From Chondrilla cf. caribensis (Eukaryota > Porifera > Demospongiae > Chondrillida > Chondrillidae): a DNA stretch of 64,000 bases. A model generated the notes under the pieces. That model saw nothing but the letters and a program-made list of their open reading frames with translations. It was not told the origin of the DNA and did no database searches. This document shows, in pieces, positions 1 to 12,024 of the stretch; the stretch's first letter is position 1, and each line of letters opens with the position of its first letter. Made by a program: the position numbers and the translations under genes. The DNA is taken from contig OZ026555.1 in assembly GCA_964020155.1 (NCBI GenBank), positions 3,092,295-3,156,294 of the forward strand, read 5' to 3'.

Positions 1-119
1 TCTTCACAATGATCGTGCACATGTGCTAGCTATGTTGTTCACATTACACACATCAACATATGTATATTAACCAAAATGCAGATATTATAAATTCTTTGTA
101 TCAGTTTTTTTTCTGTAGC

Positions 120-800
120 TTGTACCTATATTATCAAATGGATTGTCCATGTGCTGTAGGTTCCAGGTCTTCTTGAAGGCGATGAACTCACCACACTCAT
201 GACACAGTGCAAGGAAGCTTTCCAGAAAGTCGGACTGATGTTGGATTCTTCTGAGGAACTGTATAAATAGTTTATGCAACAAGTAATGAAGAACCTCCAG
301 GTTGTGTTCACTATGAACCCGTCCACTGAAGGACTTAAAGACAGAGCATCTATACTTCTCCTGCTCCGTTCAATAGGTATGAATGCCGTGGTATACGTAC
401 AGTGTGCACACATAGTGAGCTGATTACAATACTGATTAGTCATGACTAACTTTTTTCAACAGGTGTTTGCTGAATTGGTTGTCAACTGCATATTGCAATA
501 AGGTTGGTATGGCATTCACTTCAAAACTGGATATTAACAGATCAGATGTGAGTTTGTTAATCTCCATTTCAACTTTACTGCCATGTTCATCCATTGTACA
601 TTACATACTGCCGGACTTCTTCCCAACTGTGTATCCTGATCTGCCAAGTATTCCATCAATAGGCCGGCCATTGTGAATACATTTGTGTATGTTCATCAAA
701 CCATGCATCAAGCAAACCTCAAGTTGGCCAAGAGGAGAAAATGGAAGTACTTTTCACAAAGAAATTACCTTGATTTCATTAGTCATTATACATTTGTTTT
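120..800 (+). pseudogene. cytoplasmic dynein heavy chain fragment, broken
   Basis: Translated in pieces, this stretch follows the motor region of cytoplasmic dynein 1 heavy chain (DYNC1H1 type). Seen: VPGLLEGDE and [17 protein letters not shown] from 160, [17 protein letters not shown], then an intron-like gap at 377-462 with GT and AG ends, then NKVGMAFTSKLDIN, YILPDFFPTVYPDLPS, and finally VHQTMHQANLKLAKR with a tail resembling HYLDFINHY. Lesions: an in-frame TAG at 268-270 where the family has Trp, a two-base frameshift near 349-351 just before SPAPFNR, loss of a few residues after CLLNW, and another frameshift near 672. Because an intron is kept, this looks like a decayed duplicated gene piece rather than a processed copy. 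It ends in noncoding sequence before the (TG)n tract. Family recognition is firm; exact breakpoints are not. Confidence 0.85.
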
Positions 801-873
801 GTACTAGCTACTAGCTACGTGTCTAAATACCTACTGTAACCCTTTCTGCTCACTTTGCACATGTGTGCGTGTG

Positions 874-1220
<347 letters not shown>

Positions 1221-1426
1221 AGTATTATAGAAAAGTACATGTTACAGAAAAGTATACATGCTGAAACCCAAATGCTGAAATATTATTCAAGGGAGTCATA
1301 CATTAACTGATGAGTTTGAATGACATAAATCTTTGGTCTTTTTTGCAAAATTGTTATTAATCTAAATGTGCCTACATACATGCATAACATGTTATCGAAG
1401 TAACAATGTGAAACAAGTTATAATTT

Positions 1427-1427
<1 letters not shown>

Positions 1428-1462
<35 letters not shown>

Positions 1463-1491
1463 ATACGTATATATATATATATATATATATT
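1428..1491. repeat. (TA)n tract
   Basis: Two runs of TA dinucleotides are separated by a short TGTATACG segment. This is simple-sequence DNA directly upstream of the LINE tail. Confidence 0.9.
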
Positions 1492-1499
1492 ACAGTAGA

Positions 1500-1780
1500 T
1501 TCCCCCTCATGAAGAAGATGATGGAGCAATATATTGATTTTCCAACCTTGAATGATGAAGCTAAAGTTGTATTGATTCTGACTGCTGCATGTCGAAGTCC
1601 AGCAATTATGAAGAAGATCTATACTATGTGGACTGACAGATTTTGTTCCTGATCATGTTGTTTTTACATGTGTATAATTTTTGTCTGTCTATAAGTGCTT
1701 CATTGGACAATATGTCCTAGTGTCTGTATTGTTGACATGTTGCACTATAATAATAATTATCTATCTATCTCTATCTATAT
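1500..1780 (+). mobile_element. LINE 3' end, truncated copy
   Basis: One frame reads MEQYIDFPTLNDEAKVVLIL, then AACRSPAIM and KKIYTMWTDRF, then a stop near 1650. This matches in shape the C-terminal tail of the LINE proteins at 24150-24851 and 27691-28450, where a DREKTAFIL segment precedes a final W-x-A-R-F motif. The untranslated part also resembles the ends of those copies: a 'ggacaatatgtcctag' phrase, then 'tgcact', then a short tandem tail (here TCTA repeats). It is a severely 5'-truncated insertion. Confidence 0.6.
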
Positions 1781-2066
1781 TATATGCACGTACCATTAAT
1801 TGCATTTCACAGTAAATTGGACAATATGACAAGTCAGTCTATTTTTGTAATGGGTGATAATGATTATCATTATAATCTCATTCTCTACTCTCACATACTT
1901 ATGTATAATATATATATTACATATATGAATCATTATTTATTACAAATTGAAATTGAAACACCATTAATTATTGTAATTATAATAAGTTATCATGAAAACA
2001 CATCATTAAACTACAATGTGCAACACATGCACACTACAATAGGAACACTCAGCACACATTGTTAGG

Positions 2067-4253
2067 CTAATCCAATTTGTAGTAAAAGTCATAATTAGGA
2101 GGATCTGGTGGTACAACTGGTGGCTCCTTGGGAATGGAGACATTCTCAACATCAAGTAATCTGAGCTTCATCTCCATCACCAGTAGAGTATTCAAATCAT
2201 CTTCTGCAAGTTTGCTGACCATCCCTTGATTACACAATAGGGAGAGACCATCCACCCAGATACTGAAAATGGTATCATTTGGTGGAGAGAAATCGAGGTG
2301 TTCGTCATTCCCATAAAAAATACTGAAAGCGAGGTTAACTTCAGGTCTTCCTTTTGCTGACTTCACATGTGGGCAGTCTTTGCCTATGGTCAAGCTCATC
2401 TCAGACACCGGAATTTTGTTCTTCAGAGCATCCAAGGAGGGTGGTGAGGTACCTTCCTCGGCATCACCAAAGTGTAGAACTTTTAAATTTGGTGACAGAC
2501 GGCAATAAAAGGACCGGCCTCGTTTATGTCTTCCTACTTTAGGGAAGAAATCACCTTCCACCAGATATCTCATTCGCTGCTGTCGTATCAATTCCTTGAT
2601 TTCAGGCATTATAGCTTCACGCAGTTCAATAACTGGCTTTGCTTTCAATATTGAATCATCAACAAGTTGGCTTTTCTCTTCTGAAGCTGAAACAATCTTG
2701 CGATACGAGTACTCAAAAAAACGCTGCCTCAGATTCTCGAACGAACTGCTGCTGTGTCCCTGCTGAATGACCGTCGTAATCTGCTTTTGAACAACATGCA
2801 TTACCATCTCAAAATCCAACTCTCCTGCACGCATCTCTCTCCAGGTTTTGTAAAGAAGCTGAATAGTAATGCAAAACAACTCTTCAAAAGGCGCATCACT
2901 GCCAACCAGTGGTGGTAGATAGCTGACTTCCAAATCAGAGGGTGACTCACCAACTTTGAATATCTGGCACAGCATTTTAGTAAGGCGAATGCTTGCTTGG
3001 GCAAATGGGCATGGATTGTCTTTGGTTAACAACAGGCGAACAAAGGTGTCACGCTTATTACGAGCAAAATAAACCATGAACTCCAGCGCCAATACACCTG
3101 GTGGGACCTCAGCAAGATCACTGTACGGGTTTTGTCCAGTAAACCCAAGCTGTTTCCACACTTGATCATTGCTCGGGTTCAGTGTGCTCATGGGTCTACC
3201 TGAAGAGAACTCTTCAGGTATACTTTGCTGTAGAAACAGAAGAGCCTGATCATGAGTTGCCACACCTTTAGAAAAAGGCTCGGACATTTTCCTTTCATAC
3301 TGATTCAGCAACAATTGTTGATACACATATAATTGATGACTCAACTCACGAGAGAGAGGAGTACTGTGTGGATCGATAATTTCCGATTGAATTGCTCTTC
3401 CGTATTTCATTTCCCTCAGTTGCTGATAAACACTGTGGGGGTTACTGGAAGACTGCAGCATCCCATTGATCAAACCCAGAGTATTTTGCTGCACTGCTTC
3501 AGCTTTGTTCTGTAGAAACGGCATGACTTGTTCAACTCGGATGTTACGCAGTATGAGCAGAGCAAACTCAGAATGGTTGATCAACACCGATTGCAAGATA
3601 GAGAAGCAACGTGCCAATACTGGTGCTCGTATAAGATCATGGGCTCGCGTCTTTACAGCCAAACTAATGAGTTTAGAGATAAACGGTTCTGTAACTGAAG
3701 TCCATGGAACCTGACCATGTTCCATTAATTCTTCAAAAGATATCAGCATATTTGACAGCTGAAGGATGTCGACTTCAGACTGGGATGGAACCTTTTCGAT
3801 GATCTGTATCAAAAGCGGCATACCACTCATTCGGATGAATTCACCAGCGAACGTACTGTCTCTAGCAAAAGCGGGCAACTGCTCAAAACAAGATTTTTGT
3901 TTTTGAGCATCGTTTGACGATAACATCTTGTAGAAATCTTTAGCTTGATGAGCAGGAGCAAACGCTACGCGGAGAATGTCCCCATCCGCTAGTTCGGATC
4001 GATTTTCTTCCGTGATATAACCAAATTTTCCTGGCTGGCGAGAAGGCGGATCTACATACATGAATGCGTATTTTTCTGGATCGCTAACTCCCCATCTCCC
4101 GCAAACGTCCTTGATAATGTCCTTCAAAGGAAGATCTTGCTCAAAATCCAACAATAAAGGCTGTTTGGGCGCCAACGTGGGCTGGGATTGTATGGCGAGT
4201 TTGATACGATCTCCTTTCACCGAAGACATGTTGTAGGGGGCGTGCTCCAACAA
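2067..4253 (-). CDS. ELMO1/2-like: engulfment and cell motility protein (ELMO/CED-12), intronless
   Basis: A single 728-residue open frame matches animal ELMO1/2 in length (about 720-727) and order. The N-terminal ubiquitin-like part includes PLKDIIKDVCGRWGV; an armadillo-like helical region follows; then the ELMO domain (LGFTGQNPYSDLAEVPPG) near the middle, a PH domain (SFYCRLSPNLKVLHFGDAEE onward) in the last quarter, and a proline-rich C-terminus (PPVVPPDPPNYDF) of the type that binds DOCK SH3 domains. ELMO partners DOCK1-family exchange factors to activate Rac in engulfment and migration. The second Met (codon at 4229) aligns better with the family start than the first at 4253. The gene has no intron, although its neighbours here are finely split and vertebrate ELMO genes have many introns. 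It is divergent from the myotubularin gene, whose start codon lies 60 bases from the first Met. Confidence 0.95.
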   Translation of the reverse strand: MLEHAPYNMSSVKGDRIKLAIQSQPTLAPKQPLLLDFEQDLPLKDIIKDVCGRWGVSDPEKYAFMYVDPPSRQPGKFGYITEENRSELADGDILRVAFAPAHQAKDFYKMLSSNDAQKQKSCFEQLPAFARDSTFAGEFIRMSGMPLLIQIIEKVPSQSEVDILQLSNMLISFEELMEHGQVPWTSVTEPFISKLISLAVKTRAHDLIRAPVLARCFSILQSVLINHSEFALLILRNIRVEQVMPFLQNKAEAVQQNTLGLINGMLQSSSNPHSVYQQLREMKYGRAIQSEIIDPHSTPLSRELSHQLYVYQQLLLNQYERKMSEPFSKGVATHDQALLFLQQSIPEEFSSGRPMSTLNPSNDQVWKQLGFTGQNPYSDLAEVPPGVLALEFMVYFARNKRDTFVRLLLTKDNPCPFAQASIRLTKMLCQIFKVGESPSDLEVSYLPPLVGSDAPFEELFCITIQLLYKTWREMRAGELDFEMVMHVVQKQITTVIQQGHSSSSFENLRQRFFEYSYRKIVSASEEKSQLVDDSILKAKPVIELREAIMPEIKELIRQQRMRYLVEGDFFPKVGRHKRGRSFYCRLSPNLKVLHFGDAEEGTSPPSLDALKNKIPVSEMSLTIGKDCPHVKSAKGRPEVNLAFSIFYGNDEHLDFSPPNDTIFSIWVDGLSLLCNQGMVSKLAEDDLNTLLVMEMKLRLLDVENVSIPKEPPVVPPDPPNYDFYYKLD

Positions 4254-4313
4254 ATATTTCTTATCTAATAACAGGGTTCAACTCACTCAATTGAAGTTGA
4301 GAATTGGAACAGA
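4254..4313. promoter_or_regulatory. bidirectional promoter, ELMO / myotubularin
   Basis: Only 60 bases separate the ELMO first Met (4253, -) and the myotubularin start (4314, +); the gap is 84 bases if the second ELMO Met is used. Both 5' UTRs and a shared core promoter must lie in or overlap this gap and the flanking coding ends. No clear TATA box is visible. Confidence 0.6.
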
Positions 4314-7300
4314 ATGTCATCCCCTTTTACGAAAAAAAGGCAAGAAGCAGAAGTAAGTAGTCTCTTATTCAAGTTGTCTAGTTGGATTAAAGGGCTGGAG
4401 CGAATAATTAAATTTTGAACGAATTACCCGGATTGTGCTTGTCTTGAACCATTAAAAAAGATCTTATCATTGTCAGTGATGAGACGTGGAGAGCCTCGAA
4501 CACTCTAAACACAATCATTGACACAACTTCACGTCAGGGTCATTGTCATAGCTAGTTATTTCTATATTTGAAGATACTGGTCCTAGCCATAGACCCTATG
4601 TACTAGCCATGGCTAATGATGCCCACTTTCAAATTACCCAATTCTCCCTCTGTCAAGTACGGCATAGAAACGTTGCTGCCTGATAACTTTGTACGTGAAG
4701 AATACCAATCGGACATTAAATAAGTTGTTCCCGGGGATCAGTCCAGGGAATTGCTTGTCATGATGTTAATTGAGCAGCGTAAGGTAATAAGCACCAGTGA
4801 TTAGGTGTCTTTGCACTTCTAAATTCTTCATTAGTGGAGCTCTTCATTTGCTGAAACTAAACCTTAGGGAGCAGTCATTTTGTGAATTGTTGATTTTTTA
4901 GAGTGTTAAAATATTTGATTCAATATGGAATATTTTTGAAATGAAGAGTAAAATCAAACCCTGACTCGAATCTATTGGTTCTCCTCTGGCCAGTTGCCCG
5001 AGTAGTACTGTTTGTACAGGGAAGATTGTATGGAATATTCCTTGAACCTTCATAGGTTTATCTATGCATTCACTTCGTCTGTTTCTCAACGTGAAGTACG
5101 TACGTACATACGTATGTATGAAGTTGAAAGGATATCATTGAATAACTATACTTGCAGTAGTAATGCTACAAACAGTACAACGTTTTCAAGATAATAATCA
5201 AATGTTTGCAAGTACACTACTAATTTTTGCATCACTAGCTAAATTCGCTATAATTAATAATCATGAATAAAACCGTCACCTTAGGTATGTATACGTACAT
5301 TGATATTCATACCATTAATTTATGCTATGTACATTAAATATGACTAACTTACGCTACATACATACAGTAAGTATGTATATCTATCAAGCACACACAAGCA
5401 GGGTTAGGATATAAGGCATATTATAACAACACAAACATCCGTACTTCTCCAAAAAACTTATATATATTCGCTACAATTAATGTTAGCTAAATCGCTGACT
5501 ATCCAAATCACTATAATTAGTACCTGTTAACATTAGTGGCTTTAAGGTGTATGTACATATGTATGTTATCTCTGTTGTAGGCATTGCATCAAGCAAACCA
5601 GGCAACAAGTTTACCCGGAGACCCTCTTTTGCTACCTGGTGAATTACCATGTTCATCAGGTTTGTCTCAGATTTTTACGTAGCCTGAATGTATTCATATT
5701 GTCTTATAGTTAGATTAATTTTATTTTAATGAATACATATGCACATTATATTTCCTAAATGCATGTACGTACGTATAGATACATGTGTACATATGGTGCC
5801 CTTAGTAAGACAACTAGCCTGATAATTTGTTATAAGCGTCTGGATTTCAATTTTTGCATCTACACACGTATGTACATACATAAAATGGTTATGTATGTAC
5901 TCATGTTTGAACTTTGGTATTGCATCATATGCTAACTTACAGCTACAGATAATAAATGCATTTGTAGACTAGTTATTCATTATGTCAGATTACGTTACAT
6001 TGTACGTATTATCAGTAATTCTGATATGTACATAGGAACAGCTCAATTTGCACTACATGTAGCAACACAATTGCATTATTTTGTTGCTATAATTTATTAT
6101 GTGTAGGAAAAATGAGCAATGGCCCATTTGGTGTACAGTTTTATTGATGATAGTTTTATTCTTCTTGTTCATCTTGGGTTTTGCCTTGGATCTTACGCAA
6201 AATAAGACAATTTACCCTCGTAATCCTTGGTTTAAACTACGTAACTCAACTAAAGTTACCATAAATCTTCCCATTTGAAAAAATCTCCTATATTACATGG
6301 ATGATCTTATCAACCACCAATTATTATGTGTTGAATCAGGACAAAAGGTTGGGTTAAGTAATAGATAAACCATGGCACTTCGTGGTGTCCATCATTTGTC
6401 ACACGAACAAAGCGAATGTGACAAATGACGCTACACCACGAAGTGCCATGGTTTAACTGTTTTAACTAATATTCACATGAATTGCCAAGATCCGATTGAG
6501 ATGGAAAAATGGCTGAAGCTCTTTGTTGCCAAGAGCATGTACAATGAAGCTGATGATCCTTATTCCCCGGATACTATTTACAGCATTTTGACAGGAATTC
6601 TCATATATATGAGACAGTGCACACCACGATGTAAGGTCCCCAATTGTTTAGATCACAAAAATCAAGGAGCTACACAGCATGACTGACCACATTTATGTCT
6701 ATCAATTAGCTTGACTTGTTTTTCAATTTATATTACATGCTGTTAACACATGATTCCAATTTATATTACATGATGAATAATTGAAACTATAATATTATGA
6801 ATTTTTACAAATGAAAAAAATCCATGGTAACATTAGTTAATTGACTGGTATCAATTAACACCCAGTAACTGGCAAATACCCATTAATAGCCATTGAATGG
6901 GGAAATTTTTGGAAATACAGGCCCAAGGAGCAATCATTTCACACCTGAGCACATGACAATCCACCAATGAAATGTTAAGAATCTTGGCAATGATATTCAG
7001 TGATTCAGATTAGTTAATTATTGTTAAGTGTTATAGAGGATCAAATTATTCACCCAGCTGACAGTCAAATAAACGGTATTACTGGTATTTTGCAAGAACA
7101 TGATCCGATTGTATGTCTCCTGACTGGTCAAGCAAGTTGTCAATCATCAAATGTATTCTGTGGTGCCATACATTCAACAAAGGATTGCAAATAAAGGAAG
7201 GAGAACCAACATATTCAGCCCTAAATATAATCTCTGCTTTTATCTCTGATAAACGTACAAGTGAAAAACTGTCATGAACGTACGTAGTTTGTCTGCTGTG

Positions 7301-10300
7301 CATTTATAGAGTGATTAGAGACGATGTTGACGATGAACAATGCAAAAAGTACCTATCTTCTGACAAAGAATCATCATATAATGGACAAAACCACCCATAC
7401 AACACTAGATCCATTCTTTCTTTGCTTCCCACTGTCCTCCCATAGATACTTGAACAAAGGGTATCTATGGTCCTCCTAACACGTATATGATGTAAGGTGA
7501 ACCATAATATTATGAACTCTATAAGTGTTATTTGTTAATTGGCAGGTGTGAACTAATCGCTACTTGGGCTAGACCATCCCTTCCCTTTTCCGCCCCTCGG
7601 CGCCTCTTAGGGACTACAAGAACTTTAATCCCAAAATTGAATTTCTTTTCTCACTTGAATAGCTATTTGTTTGATACTGTCTTTGATCAAATAGTTTCAG
7701 TCTATGGCTGGTGACAAAATTGTTGTAGTAGTAGTACCTTTTAAGCATGACAACTACGTAGACATGTACAGAAATTATGTTTCCATTTCTAAATTTGTAC
7801 TTTGATTGTGAAGTTTACCCAAAGTTACTATGAGTTCGTTCAAAGTTAGCTCAAAGTTTGTCTGAAGTTTGCTCAAAGTACTGTTGAAGTTAACTCGAAT
7901 TACATTCAAAATTAGTTGGATGTTCATTCGGCATTTTCTCTACCAGCAAAGTTTAATCAAAGTTAGCCCGAGGTTTCGCTTCGCTATGGTTCTGAAGTGT
8001 TTTTATTCCTTTCCATTCCAATTCCTTTCAAACAGGAGTACTATGCAATTCTACATTCAACCAACCAAGAGTTAGCCCAAAGGGTAATCAAAGATAATCC
8101 CGAAGTACATCCAATGTTGGCTCAAAGTTAGCTCGAAATTGGCTCAAATTAAGTATACGTTTGAAGTTACGTAGCTCGAAGTACATTCGAAGTTCTTTAG
8201 GAAGTTCGCAATGAAAACATAATTTCCACACATGCAGTAGTATAACACATACATCTGTGCATACTCTGCATATATTTATGTGATTTTGTACAGAGTGTAG
8301 TTTCGCACATATTTACGTTTGTTTCTTTCTGCAGTATCTCAAGTCACTTTATTGGACCCATTTCATGGCTCAATCTCTGGAACCCTGCATTGTACTAATT
8401 ACAAGTTGTTTTTCAGAGCTGATTCAGAATCTAAGGTACGTATGATTTCGTCAGTGAAATGTATGTATGAGCTTTACATAAAGTTAAAGTACCTCTCGAG
8501 AGGTACTTTAGCTATTATCGGTATGTTGTGTCAATCAATTGCTATTAATTTTTAAAGCACACCTTTGGTTGAGCAATGATTAGTAGACGTGTGAATAGGA
8601 AACAACCAATTATCCACAATGCAACATCAAATGAAGTATTCATATATCAGGGAAGTGTGCACACATCACAAATGTGTGCACTGCTTTTCCTTTGAAGTCG
8701 CCCACGCAACATACCACATATACGTATGTATGTGTATATTTATAGGTGCAAATAGGGAATATTTCACTTGAATTTAATTTACCTATATAATTTTTTTCCA
8801 CCTGTATTCTCTTGTACCGGTGTTAGCCTGCTTTGATCTATTCACCAATATCCTATTCACTTATGTGTGTGTATTAATGAATGTAGATTCACTGTATTTT
8901 ATGTACGTAATAGCTCAACTGCCTCTGGTAGGGTTGCTGCTTTCAACAGATACTTTGGCTCGATTGCCTACAAGGGCAAATACCCCAGTTGTTGTGTAAT
9001 GCAACTACGTTCAGACGAGGACAAGATTCGTACTAGATCGACTATGCACCGTGAATACTGTAAAAACTCTTATTTCAATTGTCTTCATCAGAACACACAC
9101 ATTCTTACTCATTGATATCACAAATCAACACAAAGACCTCTATTTGTCACTTTCCTACCTAATTGCTGACACACACACACATATATTATATATCCCACGG
9201 GTCAAAAGAGTAGAAATGTCAGTGTCATCTGTCACATCATCCCTCCCCTCAAGACTCCTTGACCAGAGCAGTGCCCTGGACTGAAAGGGGCAACGCCTGA
9301 GATTTTAGCAAGGTTTGTGTAGTGGACTCTCCTCTGCTTTCTGTCCTAGCAGGAGAGGGGTGGGGACAATTTCGCTTGAGATGTCCACAGTGGCCACGGT
9401 TGAAACACTCAGGCGGGGCACCAGACTTGGAGTCAGATGGCTTAGACTTGGCCTTCTCCCTTGCTGTCGGGGGTGTCTGCCGAACTGCTGGGGTCAATAC
9501 ACCTTTGAACGGCCCAGAGGTTTGGTGGTGTTGCCTCCTGGATAGTTGTGTTAACCTCTTCTCCTCATTCTTGGCAGCCAGGCAGAGTGCATTGTAGTCC
9601 AAGGATCCCAAGACTGTTGGACTCTCGAGATTCTCGTCCTAAGGCCCTCCTGTAACTGTCCCTCTGATAATCTCTGTCAGGTTTCTTCTACCATGACATC
9701 AGTGCCTTATGCTAGCTGGAAGATACATTCCAGACGCCTGACGAAATCTCCTACTGTCTCATTGTCATGCTGATGTAGGTGGCGATAGTCCTGGGCTGCA
9801 AGGGCTTGTACTCTTGTGTCCACCCATTCCCTCAAAACCTTCAACGCCTTGGAGTAGACTTGATGATCCTCCCTGGACATTAGGTTCCACTCACAAAAAG
9901 CCCTTCCTTGCGGGTGACCTGCCAACTGGAGGAACTGCTCCTCTTCGGTCCACTGGTTCCACATGGCAGCCCTTTCAAGGGTAGGTAACCAGTCATCCAA
10001 GTCTAGCGTTCCCTTTTGATCCCCTGTAAATGGGTCCATGAAACAATCAAATTCACCAAGCTGGTTGCAGTTAAGATACCATAATTGTGCACACCATGCT
10101 GTCTGCCGCTGTAGCTCAGCAACACATACAGAAAAGTAAGCAATCTCTACGTGGACCAACAAAGTATTCAGTCAAAAGAGGGCACTACACAAGGTGACCC
10201 CCTTGTTATGGCCATTTACGCCACTGCCATCCACCCTCTAATTGACAAGGTGAGGAACAACGTAATGCAAAGCTGGTTAGCAGATGACACCGCTGCTGCT

Positions 10301-11980
10301 GGGAACATAGAAGACTTGAAAGAATGGTGGGAAAACCTCTCCATAAGGGGGCTTGATTATGACTACGTATTTCCCGCTTTGAAGAGTGTAATCGTCACAA
10401 AACCTGATAAGCTTGAGAGAGTTACCAACACCTTCCACAGATCAGATGTTGTAATCACGACAAAAGGGACCAGTTACCTAGGAGCACCAATCAGCAGTGA
10501 AGCCTTTGTGGCTGATTTCATTGAAGACAAGTCTTTGGGTTGGTCGACGAAATCAAGCAACCCTCTGACATAGCAAAATCAGAGCCTCAAGCTGCTTATG
10601 GGGCCTTCACACACGGCCTGATCAGTGAATGGACCTATCTCCTGAGAACAGCACTGGTGAGTGATGCTCAGCTGAACCCCATTGAAGGAACCATCAGAAA
10701 CCACTTTATTCCTTCCTTATTGGGCCGCTCAGGTATCAATGACCAAGAAAGAAGTGTCATTGGTCATAATCTATCTTATTATATTAATTTATCAGTGGTA
10801 TAATCAATCTTATTATATTAATTTATAGAATTTATATTATCATTCAATTCTCTGTAGTTTTCGTAGATCTTGTTTAGTGTGTTTTTGAACGCTTTTCTTC
10901 GATTTCGAGCGAAGCGAAGACTCATGGTTACGTTTACGTTGTCATAGGAAAATGAAGAGGCTTTGAAAACAGTAGCTCCGATTGAAGGTCACACTATATC
11001 AGCAAAACTGAGGATCTAGCATTTAACACTTTTTCGGCTACGAATTCCACACATACATACGATACATACTATGCTATGCCCGTTTTTTTGCTGCACCTGT
11101 AGTTCGACCCATACGTTTTCATTGCTACGTGCTTACTAGTATCCATAGATTATCAAGTGTAGAACGCCCGTAGAGCTGTTTTTTTAATTTTGTGTACTGT
11201 ATCTATGGTACTGTAGGATGAAGATGTTTTCACTATGGAAATACCCTTGGGAGTTATTTCAAGCATTGAGAAAGTTGGCAGATCTAAGAAAAAGGATGGA
11301 CTGTATGGATTGGAACTCCATTGTAAAGTGCGTATGCTTTTTAACACAGACTCCATTTATGTTTGCCATTTTAGGTTAGCTTAAACAAACATATACGTAT
11401 ATACCATACATTCATGTCAAAAAACTTAATGTGCTGTACAGTCAAATATTCTTCATAACATAACCCTTGGTTCTCAATTCTACCTGCTGTTATATCTTGT
11501 TTGTTGTAACTAGTTCACTGCATGCATCTATGCCCAGTACAAGGCATGTTGTTGTTAAGAAACTGTCCTAGTAAGAAGTGATGAATACTCTTGACAATGT
11601 AATAACATAGCTTAGTACCTATTCTTACGTATGTATGTTTGTACATATGTGTAGCGCATACATATATTGTTTAACTTCAACATAAATGCATAATGTAGTT
11701 AGTAATAAGTAATATACTGGTTAGTTTTTAGTTGTAATATCCTTTGGATGTTCAAGAAGTGTATTACCATAGCCTCACAACACTACACTCTTACTACACC
11801 CAGTGGCTGTTCTCAAGTGTAAGCACGTACGTAAATTGTACGTATACTTTTGAATTATATTGCTTAGGACATGCGGAGTATCAAGTTTGCTCTTAATCAA
11901 GAAGAGCAATCAAGGAAAGGAGTGTATGAGAAGTTACATGTACGTACATATGTCTGTTATGGTGATGACATGTGTGTTTG

Positions 11981-12024
<44 letters not shown>

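Noticed and set aside
2354..3714. Plus-strand frames over ELMO
   Set aside because: Opposite-strand shadows of the ELMO coding sequence; no independent evidence.
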